Of a stretch of 64,000 nucleotides of DNA, positions 9,566-18,461 are shown piece after piece. The DNA lies in contig NZ_MAST01000003.1 in the NCBI RefSeq assembly GCF_001758225.1, forward strand, positions 1 through 64,000, written 5' to 3'. The stretch's first letter is position 1; each line of letters starts with the position of its first letter. Source of the DNA: Humibacillus sp. DSM 29435. GTDB lineage: Bacteria; Actinomycetota; Actinomycetes; Actinomycetales; Dermatophilaceae. The position numbers and the translations under genes are program-made. Under the pieces are notes generated by a model. The model did no database searches, was not told the DNA's origin, and saw nothing but the letters and a program-made list of their open reading frames with translations.

Positions 9566-10824
9566 CGCAGCAGCACGTAGGCCCAGGTGATCAGCAGGGT
9601 CACGGCGGTGACGACGAGGCCGTAGCGGGTGAAGTGCCAGAAGCTGATGCGGATGCCGTTGCGCGCGGCGATGCCGATGATGACGACGTTCGCGCTGGCT
9701 CCGACTGCCGTGGCGTTGCCGCCGAGGTCGGAGCCGAGCGCCAGCGACCACCAGAGCGTGGGGTCGCCGGTCGAGGAGACGAGCTGCTCGACGATGGGGC
9801 TCATCGTCGCCACATAGGGGATGTTGTCGACGATCCCCGACAGCACACCCGAGCCGATGAGCAGGGCCGAGTGCGCCACGACGAGGTTGTCGCCGATGAG
9901 CCCCGCCGCCCACTGGCCGACCGTCTCGATGACACCGACCTTGACCAGGGCGCCCACCATGATGAACAGGCCCGCGAAGAACACCAGCGTCGGCCATTCG
10001 ACCTCGTGGAGGTAGACGGAAGGCTGGCTGCGCGAGAGGGCGACGAGCAGGCCGGCGCCGAGCAGCGCCACCATCGAGGGCTCGATGCCGATCAACGGCC
10101 GCAGCACGAAACCCGCCAGCACGAGCAGCAGCACGACGCCGCAGAGCACGAGCAGTCGCTTGTCCTCGATGGCCTCACGTTCGTCGAGATCCATGATCGA
10201 CTCGGCCCGCTCGATGTCGACCTGCAGCTTCCGACCCCAGAGCAGCCAGGCGAGACCCACGAACACCACCAGCAGCAGCACCACGATGGGGCCGAGGTTG
10301 ACCAGGAACTCGTTGAAGGTGATCCCGGAGCGACCCGCGATGATGATGTTGGGCGGGTCACCGATGAGCGTCGCGGTGCCGCCGATGTTCGAGGCCATCG
10401 CCTCCGCGAGCAGGAACGGCACCGGTGAGGTGCCGAGCCGCTCGCACACGAGCAGCGTGACGGGCGCGACGAGCAGCACCGTGGTCACGTTGTCGAGCAG
10501 GGCCGACGCCACGGCGGTGAGCACGATGAGCATGACCATCACCCGGAAGGGCCGGCCGCGGGCGCGCTTCGCCGACCAGATCGCGATGAACTCGAACACG
10601 CCGGTCTGTTTGACGATTCCGACGATGATCATCATCCCGAGCAGCAGGAAGATGACGTTCCAGTCGATGCCGGTGTCTTCGGAGAAGAAGGCGCTCTCGG
10701 CGTTGACGGCGCCGAGCACGACCATCGCCCCGGCGCCCCACAGTGCCGCCGCGACCCGGTGGATGCGCTCGGTCGCGATGAGCACGTAGGCCGCGACGAA
10801 GGCGGCGATGACCAGGAGTGTCAC
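9553..10824 (-). CDS. ArsB/NhaD-type ion transporter
   Basis: A 423-residue polytopic membrane protein of the ion-transporter superfamily. About 11 hydrophobic spans are visible, with the characteristic repeated motifs LLDNVTTVLLVAPVTLL and SGIVDNIPYVATMSPIV, and the substrate-site loops ASNIGGTATLIGDPPNIII and GSDLGGNATAVGASANVV. Such proteins move sodium/protons, arsenite, citrate or sulfate. No arsenic genes are nearby, so the substrate is open. It starts at GTG 10824, overlapping the upstream CBS gene by four bases (GTGA), which points to a functional pair. Confidence 0.85.
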   Translation of the reverse strand: MTLLVIAAFVAAYVLIATERIHRVAAALWGAGAMVVLGAVNAESAFFSEDTGIDWNVIFLLLGMMIIVGIVKQTGVFEFIAIWSAKRARGRPFRVMVMLIVLTAVASALLDNVTTVLLVAPVTLLVCERLGTSPVPFLLAEAMASNIGGTATLIGDPPNIIIAGRSGITFNEFLVNLGPIVVLLLVVFVGLAWLLWGRKLQVDIERAESIMDLDEREAIEDKRLLVLCGVVLLLVLAGFVLRPLIGIEPSMVALLGAGLLVALSRSQPSVYLHEVEWPTLVFFAGLFIMVGALVKVGVIETVGQWAAGLIGDNLVVAHSALLIGSGVLSGIVDNIPYVATMSPIVEQLVSSTGDPTLWWSLALGSDLGGNATAVGASANVVIIGIAARNGIRISFWHFTRYGLVVTAVTLLITWAYVLLRYAL

Positions 10825-11318
10825 GCAGGCGACCGCTCATCGCCCAGGGCCGGGTTCGAGGCAGGGCCGGCTTCCGGAAAGAGCACCTCCAGCAGGCGTC
10901 GGATCGTGATGGTGCCCACGATCTGGTCGCCATGCCCCACGACGACGATGGGGCTGTGGTGCGACGCCATGACGGCACAGACCTCGATCAGGGTGTCGTC
11001 GTCGTTGACCCGCGGAACGGCCGCCAGCTCGCGACGGGCCGGCATCACATCGCCGACGGTGCGCCCAGCGAGCTTGGTGGCCATCAGGTCAGCAGCCTTC
11101 TCGTCGAAGACCCGGGCGAGTGCCGGGTTCTCCTGCACGTACGTCGGGATGACGAAGCGCAGCACCTGCGAGGCCGGCAGCACGGTGTACGGGTGCTTCG
11201 CGTCGCCGCGGATCACCAGCCCGGGCAATGACAGGCGGGCCATCAGCCGGGCCGCCTCGAGGGCGTCGGTCGACTCGTCGACCATCGGATGCTGCTCGGT
11301 GATGTCGATGGCGCGCAA
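10821..11318 (-). CDS. CBS-domain protein coupled to the permease
   Basis: 165 residues with two CBS motifs: the first at about residues 8-60 (VDESTDALEAARLMARLSLPGLVI) and the second at about 88-148 (VGDVMPARRELAAVPRVNDDDTLIEVCAVMASHHSPIVVVG, then IVGTITIRRLLEVLF). CBS pairs bind adenine nucleotides and gate enzymes or transporters. The start is a TTG at 11318 with AAGGGGA directly upstream. Coupling to the ArsB/NhaD-type permease suggests that it senses cell energy or nucleotide state and regulates transport. That link is inferred. Confidence 0.85.
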   Translation of the reverse strand: MRAIDITEQHPMVDESTDALEAARLMARLSLPGLVIRGDAKHPYTVLPASQVLRFVIPTYVQENPALARVFDEKAADLMATKLAGRTVGDVMPARRELAAVPRVNDDDTLIEVCAVMASHHSPIVVVGHGDQIVGTITIRRLLEVLFPEAGPASNPALGDERSPA

Positions 11319-11343
11319 GAGTTCCCCTTCATCGGCTGACGTG

Positions 11344-11378
11344 TTCGGCGGGCACCCAGCCTAGTGGGGCCCGCCGAA
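11344..11378 (-). terminator. terminator of the 5'-nucleotidase gene
   Basis: A 10-bp stem, TTCGGCGGGC (11344-11353) with GCCCGCCGAA (11369-11378). The loop contains a further CCCA/TGGG pairing. It lies just downstream of the leftward stop at 11398. Confidence 0.6.
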
Positions 11379-11397
11379 CCGTCGAGAACGCAACCGC

Positions 11398-13284
11398 TCA
11401 GCCGGTGATGGTGATCGAGCTGCCGTTGCTGACGAGCTTCCAGTCGATGCTGGCGAACACGCTCGGGTCGATCTCGCCGTTGGCGGTGGCCCAGTCGATG
11501 AGCAGCTGACGGATCTCGATCTGCCGGTTGTAGACCACCGGGGCCGTCTTGACGTGCGGGAAGCCGCCCCCGCCCGACTGCCGGTAGTTGTTGATCGCGA
11601 TCACGAACCGTGCGGCCGGGTCGATGGGCGACCCGGCGTAGGCCAGGTTGGCGATGCGCGAGCCCGGGGCCTGGGCGATGTCGATGTCGTAGGTCAGGTC
11701 GGCGTCGAGACCGCCCATGATGTCGTAGTTGTAGTCGGGCGTGCCGTTCGGGGCGAGCACCGTGACCGCGTTGGTCAGCTGGTCGGGCGTGAACGGCCCG
11801 GTGCCGCTGACCTGCTTGAAGTAGGTGGCCGACTGCTCGAGGTAGTCCTTCACCTCTGCACCGGTCAGGGTGATGCCAAGCAGGGTGTTGTCGTAGATGT
11901 AGAGACCGGCGACGTCTCGCACCGTCACCTCGCCCGCCGGGATGGCCGCCTCCTTGTTGAAGGGCGCCGCGATCGAGAGCACCGGCAGGTCGGCCTCGGG
12001 GGTGCCCGCGAGGGCGGCCTTGACGGCATCCGCCTGCACGTAGTTGATGAAGTCGATGGCCGCGGTGTCCTCGTAGCGCGACGTGGCCGCCGACATGGCC
12101 GTTGTCGAGGTGCCGATCACTCCGTTGACGTAGGCCAGCACGGTGCGGTGAGCCTTGCGCACGGCGCCGATGACGGCGGCGTCGGGCTCCACCTCGTTGG
12201 AGTTGTAGAGCCGAGAGGTCGACCCGACGACGTGCCAGCGGCCCCGGCGCTCCTCGACGTCGATCGACATCTCGGTCACCCTCATGCCCCAGTAGTAGGG
12301 CTCAGAGAGCAGCACCTGCCTGCCTGTCGTGGTGTTGGTGACGTAGCGCTGCTCGATCTCCTTGTGGGCATGCCCGACGAGGATGGCGTCGATGTGGGGA
12401 ACCTGCTCGGCCAGCAGGCTGCTCGCGTTCTCGGGGTAGGGCAGCGCGTCACCGTACGACGACGAGGTGTCGGCGCCCGAGTGGCACGAGACGATGACGA
12501 CGTCGGCGCCGGCTCGCTTGAGTCGCGGCACGAAGATCTTGGCCTGCTCGACGATGCCGGGGAAGCGCACCTTGCCCTCGACGTTGGCACTGTCCCAGAT
12601 CGCGACCCCCGGGGTGACGAGGCCGAGAATGCCGACCTTGATCGGGGCGCGACCGCGGCGCCTGACCGTCTTGATCACCCACGGCTTGAAGGCGGGCCGA
12701 CCCGTGTTCCAGTCGACCGAGTTCGCCGACAGCAGCGGAAAGTTCAGCTGCTTCTCGAACGCGCGCAGGGTGTCGAGTCCGTAGTTGAACTCGTGGTTGC
12801 CGAGGGCAGCGGCGTCATAGCCGACCTTGTTCATCGCGGCGGCCATCGGGTGGGTGGCACCGCCGGTGATGGGGTCGACCTTGGCGTAGTAGTACGCGAG
12901 CGGGGTGCCCTGGATAATGTCGCCGGCATCGAGGGTGATGCAGGTGGCGGCCCCGACCACGCCGCGCACGGCCTTGATGATGGTGGAGGCTCGGGCCAGG
13001 CCCACCGCGTTGCCGGCGGCGTCGGAGTAGTCGGCGTTCTTGAAGTAGTCCCAGTTGTAGACGTTGCCGTGCAGGTCGCTCGTGCCCAGAACCGTGAGCC
13101 GAACCGCCCCCGCGGGCACACCCGGGCGTCGGGCGCCGAGCCGCTCGGTGGCCGACGCACTCGCGGCCGCACCGACGGACGCGACCCCCACCCCGCCCAC
13201 GGCGGCCATGGCCAGCAGCTGGCGCCGACTGGAGCCGCGTGAGCTCGTGGAACGGGCCTGGATGTCGTCTGGTGATGAAGTCAT
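11398..13284 (-). CDS. exported 5'-nucleotidase / 2',3'-cyclic phosphodiesterase
   Basis: About 628 residues. The N-terminus has a twin-arginine signal (SSRRQLLAMAAVGGVG, then an AASASA cleavage region). The metallophosphatase domain shows LGTSDLHGNVYNWDY, LDAGDIIQGTP, ALGNHEFNYG and VGHAHKEIE, which supply the two-metal site. The C-terminal nucleotidase domain has NTLLGITLTGAEVKDYLEQ and YDIMGGLDADLTYDID. It probably dephosphorylates extracellular nucleotides for phosphate and nucleoside salvage. I placed the start at ATG 13284 (GAGGGA five bases upstream) rather than at the ATG 45 bases upstream. No LPxTG sorting signal is seen. Confidence 0.9.
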   Translation of the reverse strand: MTSSPDDIQARSTSSRGSSRRQLLAMAAVGGVGVASVGAAASASATERLGARRPGVPAGAVRLTVLGTSDLHGNVYNWDYFKNADYSDAAGNAVGLARASTIIKAVRGVVGAATCITLDAGDIIQGTPLAYYYAKVDPITGGATHPMAAAMNKVGYDAAALGNHEFNYGLDTLRAFEKQLNFPLLSANSVDWNTGRPAFKPWVIKTVRRRGRAPIKVGILGLVTPGVAIWDSANVEGKVRFPGIVEQAKIFVPRLKRAGADVVIVSCHSGADTSSSYGDALPYPENASSLLAEQVPHIDAILVGHAHKEIEQRYVTNTTTGRQVLLSEPYYWGMRVTEMSIDVEERRGRWHVVGSTSRLYNSNEVEPDAAVIGAVRKAHRTVLAYVNGVIGTSTTAMSAATSRYEDTAAIDFINYVQADAVKAALAGTPEADLPVLSIAAPFNKEAAIPAGEVTVRDVAGLYIYDNTLLGITLTGAEVKDYLEQSATYFKQVSGTGPFTPDQLTNAVTVLAPNGTPDYNYDIMGGLDADLTYDIDIAQAPGSRIANLAYAGSPIDPAARFVIAINNYRQSGGGGFPHVKTAPVVYNRQIEIRQLLIDWATANGEIDPSVFASIDWKLVSNGSSITITG

Positions 13285-13445
13285 GGCTTCCCTCGTCTGT
13301 CGGTTCGCGCGTGGCGCTGCGTGCGGCATTCGTACCCTAGTTCGGAGCCGGTGACGGCGCGCTCCGAGCCGGGCCTCAACGAGACGAACATCAGGCGTCG
13401 GTCGTGACGCTGGACGTCGGCCGCGACCAGGCGCACACTCGAACG

Positions 13446-13703
13446 ATGAACACTCGGGAGCGACTGTCGCAGCGCACCACCCTGGCCGCGGTCGTGGCCA
13501 CCGCGGTGGTGGCCCTCGGTGCCCTGGCGGCCTCCCCTGCCGTCGCGGCTCCCGTCACCCCCGTGCGGGCGACAGCGTTCGTCTCGACCGCTTCCACCAC
13601 GGCGGCCCTGCCGGTTCTGCCGGTCCTCACCCCCGCTCGGGAAGACGCGACCATGCGAGTGGCCCGCCTCGGGTCGTGCTCGGCCGCGATGATGGACCTC
13701 TGA
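13446..13703 (+). CDS. small secreted protein of unknown function
   Basis: 85 residues. MNTRERLSQRTT followed by a 20-residue Ala/Val-rich core and ASPAVAA form a convincing Sec signal peptide, leaving about 50 residues rich in Thr, Val, Pro and Ala with a single cysteine in a GSCSAAMMDL tail. Third codon positions are strongly GC-biased, as in real genes here, which argues against a chance frame. There is no Shine-Dalgarno sequence before the ATG. It is divergent from the nucleotidase gene and converges on the helicase gene five bases later. No family is recognised. Confidence 0.6.
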   Translation: MNTRERLSQRTTLAAVVATAVVALGALAASPAVAAPVTPVRATAFVSTASTTAALPVLPVLTPAREDATMRVARLGSCSAAMMDL

Positions 13704-13708
13704 CGAGC

Positions 13709-15490
13709 TCAGCGGCGCCCGACCAGCCAGAGCCGGATCTTCTCGATGCGCGCGGCGACCTGCTCCGAGCTCGCGGCGGCGAGATCGGGGCCTCCGCACG
13801 TTCGGCGCAGGTCGGTGTGCACGTTCGCGTGGGGCAGCCCCTTCTTGCGCGCGAAGGCGGCCACCAGCTGGTTCAGCTCCTTGCGCTGCGCCGCCAACGC
13901 GCGGTGGGCAGCCACGGGGGCCGGGCCGGCCGACGTGGTCGCGGCCTTCTGGGGTGAGCGCCTGACCTGGGCGCTCTGACGCTCACCGAGCAGGGCTGCC
14001 ATCTGGTCGGGCTCGAGCAGCCCGGGCAGGCCCAGGTACTCCTGCTCGTCGTCGGAGCCCACCTGGGCATGCAGCCCCCACTGCTGCTTGTCGAACAGCA
14101 CGTGGTCGAAGTGGGCCTCTGACCCGAGTGCCTCGAAGGCTCCCTCGTCGAGGGCGCCGCTCGCACGCTCGGCGCGGTTCGCGTCGTCGATCAGCTCCTG
14201 CTCCTGCGTCCACATGGCCGCGACGTCGTCGGTCGGCTCGCCGCCCGGCGCCCGGTCGAGCACGTGGTCGCGCTGCTCCTCGAGCCGCGCCGCGTGGTCG
14301 AGCACGACCGGCACCGAAGGGAGGAACACCGATGCCGTCTCGCCGCGCCGACGGGCGCGCACGAACCGCCCGACCGCCTGCGCGAAGTAGAGCGGCGTCG
14401 AGGTCGACGTGGCGTAGACCCCGACGCAGAGCCGCGGCACGTCGACGCCTTCGGAGACCATCCGCACCGCCACCATCCACCGCGAGGTGCCGGCGCCGAA
14501 CTCCTCGATGCGCGCAGAGCTGCCGGTGTCGTCGGAGAGCACCACCGTCGGGCGCTCACCCGTCAGCGTGGTGAGCAGGGCGGCGTAGGCCCGGGCCTGG
14601 GTCTGGTTCGAGGCGATCACGAGACCACCCGCGTCGTCGACGTGACGGCGCACCTCGGTCAGGCGTTTGTCGGCAGCAGCCAGCACCGCGGGGATCCACT
14701 CACCCTTGGGGTCGAGCGCCGTGCGCCACGCGTTCGCCACGGCGTCGCGCGTCATCGGCTCGCCGAGCCGCGCCTCGAGCTCGTCGCCGGCCTTGGTGCG
14801 CCAGCGCATCGTGCCGCCGTAGGCCAGGAAGAGCACCGGCCGCACCACACCGTCGCGCAGCGCCTCGGCGTAGCCGTAGCTGTAGTCGCTGCTGCTGACG
14901 AGGGCGCCTTCGAGGTCGAGCTCGTAGGTGACGAACGGGATCGGTGAGGTGTCGGAGCGGAACGGTGTGCCGGTCAGCGATAGCCGCCGGGTGGCCGGCT
15001 CGAACGCCTCCCGGATGCCGTCGCCCCAGCTCTTGCTGTCACCGCCGTGGTGGATCTCGTCGAGCACCACGAGGGTGTTGCGGGCCTGGGTGAGCTCTCG
15101 GTGCAGGGCGGGTCTCGCCGAGACCTGGGCGTAGGTGACTGCGACGCCGTGGTAGTCCTCGCTGTGTCGGCCGACGCTGTTGCTGAACTTCGGGTCGAGG
15201 CTGATACCCACCCGAGCAGCGGCATCGGCCCACTGCGTCTTGAGGTGTTCGGTGGGGGCCACGACCGTGACCCGGCTGATCACGCCGGCGTTCAACAGCT
15301 CGGTCGCCACCCGCAGGGCGTAGGTCGTCTTGCCGGCTCCGGGGGTGGCCACGGCCAGGAAGTCTCGTGGGGACCTCTCGAGGTAGCGGTTCAGAGCCTC
15401 CTGCTGCCAGGCGCGCAGCTTCGCGGCAGTGCCCCAGGCGGCCCGCTCCGGGAACGCGGGTGGCAGATGGAAGGCGGCACCGGAACTCAT
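13709..15490 (-). CDS. DEAD/DEAH-type SF2 helicase
   Basis: A 593-residue cytoplasmic ATP-dependent nucleic-acid translocase of the ResIII/UvrB-like group. Motif I is ATPGAGKTT (about 48-56), motif II is DEIHH, motif III is SLTGTP, motif V lies near SEGVDVPRL and motif VI is QAVGRFVRARR. The C-terminal 180 residues are a family-specific extension with a basic segment (RKELNQLVAAFARKKGLPH). The protein belongs to a group widely conserved in actinobacteria near DUF3039 genes, and here DUF3039 is about 1.2 kb upstream on the same strand. The substrate (DNA or RNA) is not established. Confidence 0.85.
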   Translation of the reverse strand: MSSGAAFHLPPAFPERAAWGTAAKLRAWQQEALNRYLERSPRDFLAVATPGAGKTTYALRVATELLNAGVISRVTVVAPTEHLKTQWADAAARVGISLDPKFSNSVGRHSEDYHGVAVTYAQVSARPALHRELTQARNTLVVLDEIHHGGDSKSWGDGIREAFEPATRRLSLTGTPFRSDTSPIPFVTYELDLEGALVSSSDYSYGYAEALRDGVVRPVLFLAYGGTMRWRTKAGDELEARLGEPMTRDAVANAWRTALDPKGEWIPAVLAAADKRLTEVRRHVDDAGGLVIASNQTQARAYAALLTTLTGERPTVVLSDDTGSSARIEEFGAGTSRWMVAVRMVSEGVDVPRLCVGVYATSTSTPLYFAQAVGRFVRARRRGETASVFLPSVPVVLDHAARLEEQRDHVLDRAPGGEPTDDVAAMWTQEQELIDDANRAERASGALDEGAFEALGSEAHFDHVLFDKQQWGLHAQVGSDDEQEYLGLPGLLEPDQMAALLGERQSAQVRRSPQKAATTSAGPAPVAAHRALAAQRKELNQLVAAFARKKGLPHANVHTDLRRTCGGPDLAAASSEQVAARIEKIRLWLVGRR

Positions 15491-15527
15491 AGGCCAGTCA
15501 CGTTAGCCGGTTCCGGGAGGCGACATG

Positions 15528-15559
15528 CCGGGGCCCCGTCGCAACGGACGGGGCCCCGG
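15528..15559 (-). terminator. terminator of the M43 protease gene
   Basis: A 13-bp perfect stem, CCGGGGCCCCGTC (15528-15540) with 15547-15559, and a 6-nt loop. It lies between the protease stop at 15585 and the helicase start at 15490. Confidence 0.75.
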
Positions 15560-15584
15560 TGTGTGCTAGGAACGGCCTGGCTGG

Positions 15585-16556
15585 TCAGGCGCGGTAGGCC
15601 GTCCACTGGGCCTTCATCCGCGAGACCTGACCAGCGGTGAAACTGGTCATGCAGGAGTCGTAGGTGTAGTCCATGTAGTTCTTGATCGGGTCGAGTCCGG
15701 GGCTGGTGCAGGTGTTGCGCCCCGTCGGGCAGGCGTACGCGGGGCTGGCCTCGGCCGGGGTGTCGGCCACCCGGTCACCCTGGCCGCTGCAGCCCCCCTG
15801 GAAGGTGTGGTAGAGCCCGAGCCAGTGGCCGACCTCGTGGGTGGCCGTGTCGCCCTGGTTGTAGTTGGTGGCCGACCCGCCGGGCAGGGAGGCGTTCAAC
15901 ATCACGACGCCGTCCTGGGTGCCGATGCCTGAGGTGGGGAAGGTGGCCCACCCGAGCAGGCCGTCACCGATGTTTGCCGCGTAGAGGTTGAGGGCGGCCT
16001 TGCCCCCCTGGTGCAGCGCCGCCTTCATGGCCCGCTCCGCTGACGTGCCCGGGGTCACCCCGTACCAGCTGGCGTTGTTCGTCACGTTGGTGCCCACCAG
16101 CCGGAAGCTGAACCTTGAGCCCGCGTAGGCGGAGTTGAGCACCGCGACCTGGCTCGTGATGCGGCTCGCGCTGATGGCGCCCTGTGAACCACTGGTGATG
16201 GTGTGGAAGTAGACGTCGATGGTGACCGGGGCGAAGGCCTTGGCCCGCGGAGCGAGGAGGCTGTTGCGGGCGAGAGCACCAGAGGCATCTCGTTTGAGGC
16301 CCTTCGCCGCGAGGGCCTGCTTCAGGGCGGCATCCTGGGCTGACGCCTGGGCCTCGGTGAGGTCGTGCGGGTCGCGCGCCCTGGTGTGGGCGCCGCGAGC
16401 GGCGGTCGAGGCGGAGGCACCGACCGACGCCGGGTCGAGGCAGTGAGCCACCGCTGAGACGTCTCGGTCGATGACCGGAGAGGCCTGCGCCGGCGTGACC
16501 AGTGACGCCGCCACGAGGGCGAGCGGGGCGGCGAGCGCGACAGGACGAAGCTTCAT
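15585..16556 (-). CDS. secreted M43 (pappalysin-like) zinc metalloprotease
   Basis: 323 residues with a Sec signal peptide ([20 protein letters not shown], cleavage near AQA). The catalytic signature [11 protein letters not shown] (240-250) gives the three zinc-binding histidines and the catalytic Glu241, and a downstream NYMDY forms the Met-turn. Paired cysteines around [14 protein letters not shown] and CPTGRNTC probably form the disulfides typical of M43B enzymes. Residues 30-110 are probably a propeptide. I chose the ATG at 16556 because the signal peptide begins there and GGAAAGGA precedes it. An extracellular protein-degrading role is inferred from the family. Confidence 0.9.
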   Translation of the reverse strand: MKLRPVALAAPLALVAASLVTPAQASPVIDRDVSAVAHCLDPASVGASASTAARGAHTRARDPHDLTEAQASAQDAALKQALAAKGLKRDASGALARNSLLAPRAKAFAPVTIDVYFHTITSGSQGAISASRITSQVAVLNSAYAGSRFSFRLVGTNVTNNASWYGVTPGTSAERAMKAALHQGGKAALNLYAANIGDGLLGWATFPTSGIGTQDGVVMLNASLPGGSATNYNQGDTATHEVGHWLGLYHTFQGGCSGQGDRVADTPAEASPAYACPTGRNTCTSPGLDPIKNYMDYTYDSCMTSFTAGQVSRMKAQWTAYRA

Positions 16557-16685
16557 CAGGGAGGTCCTTTCCAGGTGGCGCGGCCCGGTGGGGCCGTCGG
16601 ACCGACCGACTCTTGCACCTGACACCCCAACGGCGTGCCCACGGGCGGTAAAGACTCGGTACGAACCTTCCCGAAGAGCGGGGGG

Positions 16686-17009
16686 TCAGCCCTCGCCGCC
16701 TCCGCCGCCCTTGTCGCCACCGTCTTGGGGCTCGCGCAACCCGTTGTAGATCTCCTTGCACTCCGGGCACACGGGGAACTTCTGCGGGTCGCGGTTGGGC
16801 ACCCAGATCTTGCCGCACAGAGCGACGACGGGGTCACCGCTCAGGGCGCTCTCGAGGATCTTCTCCTTGCGCACGTAGTGCGAGAAGCGCTCGTGGTCGC
16901 CGGGCTCGGCGAGCTCTTCGCGCACCTCCTCGCGCTCGATCGTCGCGGTGCTGGTTCCGCGCAACGGCTGCGGCTGCGGCTCGAAGGGGTCAGGAGGCAT
17001 CGTGCTCAT
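16686..17009 (-). CDS. DUF3039 family protein
   Basis: 107 residues. The conserved core is HERFSHYVRKEKILESALSGDPVVALCGKIW followed by PVCPECKEIY, giving a probable zinc site (Cys...CPEC). The tail is an acidic/glycine-rich stretch. This is the actinobacterial DUF3039 family, whose function is not established. A TACACT -10 sits six bases before the ATG with no Shine-Dalgarno sequence, suggesting its own leaderless promoter. Confidence 0.85.
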   Translation of the reverse strand: MSTMPPDPFEPQPQPLRGTSTATIEREEVREELAEPGDHERFSHYVRKEKILESALSGDPVVALCGKIWVPNRDPQKFPVCPECKEIYNGLREPQDGGDKGGGGGEG

Positions 17010-17015
17010 GACGGA

Positions 17016-17021
17016 AGTGTA
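17016..17021 (-). promoter_or_regulatory. -10 element of the DUF3039 gene (leaderless)
   Basis: TACACT on the minus strand ends six bases before the DUF3039 ATG at 17009. There is no ribosome-binding site between them. Confidence 0.4.
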
Positions 17022-17061
17022 GGCCGCATCCGAGGCCCCCTCCCCCTACTGAACCCCGCGT

Positions 17062-17859
17062 TCAGGTGGGAGGGGTGAGCAGAGCGGCGCCGGCAGGGTA
17101 GGCCGCCACGGTCGCGGGCAGCTCACCGGCTCGCCCGCTCAGCAGCACCGCCTCGACAGCGGGCACCGCGCGTTGAAGCGACGGGGCGGGACCGTCGGGG
17201 CTCAGCCCGACTCTTCGCAGGGTCTGCCTGGCCACCGCCACCGGGGAGTCGAAGATCGTCACGTCAGGACCCAGCGCGGCGGCGATACGGTCGGCGACGA
17301 GACCGTAGTGGGTGCAGCCGAGCACCAGACCGCGGATGCCGGTGGGTGTCTGGCCGGCAGCGGCCTCGATACAGGCGTCGACCTGGCGCAGGTCGGCTGC
17401 GTCGATCGCCTCCGCCAAGCCGAGCGCGGCCACGGTAGTGGTGTCGATGTCGGCGGCGAAGGCGTCGACCAGACCACGCAGGTAAGCGCTCGCAACGGTT
17501 GCCGCAGTGGCCCAGACCGCGACCGGGCCACCCGCCAGCGCTGCGGGTCGAATGGCGGGCACGGTGCCGATCACCGGAATCCCCGGCTCGAACTTCGTGC
17601 GTAGCGAGTCGAGACCGTGCACCGAGGCGGTGTTGCACGCGACGACGATGGCGTCGGGCCGGTAGGGCAGCGTGGCCTGCGCCGCTTCGAGCACGAGCTC
17701 GCGTACCTCGTCGGGGCTACGGGGGCCGTAGGGCATGTGGTCGGGGTCCATCGACAACACGAGCGACAGGTCAGGCCGCAGCGCGCGAAGCGCCGCGGCG
17801 TGGCCGATCAGCCCCAAGCCACTGTCTACCAGGGCGATTCGTCGCACCGACAGCGCCAT
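17062..17859 (-). CDS. glutamate-racemase-like (Asp/Glu racemase superfamily) protein
   Basis: 265 residues with the two-domain MurI pattern: VDSGLGLIG (11-19, with catalytic-region Asp12/Ser13), MPYGPRS (42-48), VVACNTAS with Cys75, and LGCTHYGL with Cys182, Thr183 and His184. Both catalytic cysteines are therefore present. The segment before PYG reads LSMDPDHMPYG rather than the usual YxGDTxRxPYG, so the protein is diverged. It may make D-glutamate for peptidoglycan or be a paralogue with another substrate. The window cannot show whether a second murI exists. It starts one base after the yqgE stop. Confidence 0.75.
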   Translation of the reverse strand: MALSVRRIALVDSGLGLIGHAAALRALRPDLSLVLSMDPDHMPYGPRSPDEVRELVLEAAQATLPYRPDAIVVACNTASVHGLDSLRTKFEPGIPVIGTVPAIRPAALAGGPVAVWATAATVASAYLRGLVDAFAADIDTTTVAALGLAEAIDAADLRQVDACIEAAAGQTPTGIRGLVLGCTHYGLVADRIAAALGPDVTIFDSPVAVARQTLRRVGLSPDGPAPSLQRAVPAVEAVLLSGRAGELPATVAAYPAGAALLTPPT

Positions 17860-17860
17860 C

Positions 17861-18421
17861 TCAGTTCATCGACGGGTCGTCGGGAAAGTTCGCGACAAAG
17901 GCCAGCGAGTCACTCTGCCGTCGCAGCACCTCACGCCACAGCGCCCCGGGAGTCGTGGTGAACGGGTCACGCACCTCGACGTCGACGACGTACCAGTCCC
18001 CTCGCCCGATCTCACCCTCGAGCTGGCCGGCATCCCATCCGGCGTAGCCGGCGAAGATGCGCATGCCCGCGAGCTCGGCCTCGACCACGGGGGTCGGCAC
18101 GTCGAGGTCGACGATCCCGATCGAACCGAAGAGTCGTTTGACCGCGAGCGGTTCGAGCTCGTCACCGGGAACCGTGACCAGGCCGAGCGCCGAGGTGGTC
18201 GACACGGGGCCGCCCTGGAAGAGCACAGGCGGAGCGGTCACCACCCGCTGCCAACCCGGCAGCACCGAGTCGACCTCGGCCGTCAAGGGCTTGTTGAGCA
18301 CCACGCCCTGGGCTCCGTCGCGGTCATGGTGCAGCACGAGCACCACCGAGCGGCCGAACACCTCTCCCTCGACGGCAGGGGTGGCCACCAGCAGGCGGCC
18401 GGTGTGGAAAGCGGAGCTCAC
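17861..18421 (-). CDS. YqgE/AlgH family protein
   Basis: 186 residues: GRLLVATPAVEGEVFGRSVVLVLHHDRDGAQGVVLNKPL near the N-terminus, VLFQGGPVS, and GYAGWDAGQLEGEIGRGDWYVVD, the diagnostic motifs of the family. AlgH was linked to alginate gene control in Pseudomonas, but the biochemical role is unknown. A GTG at 18439 is in frame, but the GTG at 18421 has GGAAGG eight bases upstream and begins with the conserved SSAFHTGRLLVA, so I chose it. It is probably co-transcribed with the MurI-like gene. Confidence 0.85.
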   Translation of the reverse strand: MSSAFHTGRLLVATPAVEGEVFGRSVVLVLHHDRDGAQGVVLNKPLTAEVDSVLPGWQRVVTAPPVLFQGGPVSTTSALGLVTVPGDELEPLAVKRLFGSIGIVDLDVPTPVVEAELAGMRIFAGYAGWDAGQLEGEIGRGDWYVVDVEVRDPFTTTPGALWREVLRRQSDSLAFVANFPDDPSMN

Positions 18422-18461
18422 GGGCTCAGCCTTCCACACCGGCGCTCACGCAGGCTCAGGG

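Noticed and set aside
13391-13654. Leftward 87-residue frame opposite the small secreted protein
   Set aside because: The rightward frame has a signal peptide and GC3 bias; the leftward one is a Thr/Ala/Arg-rich shadow.
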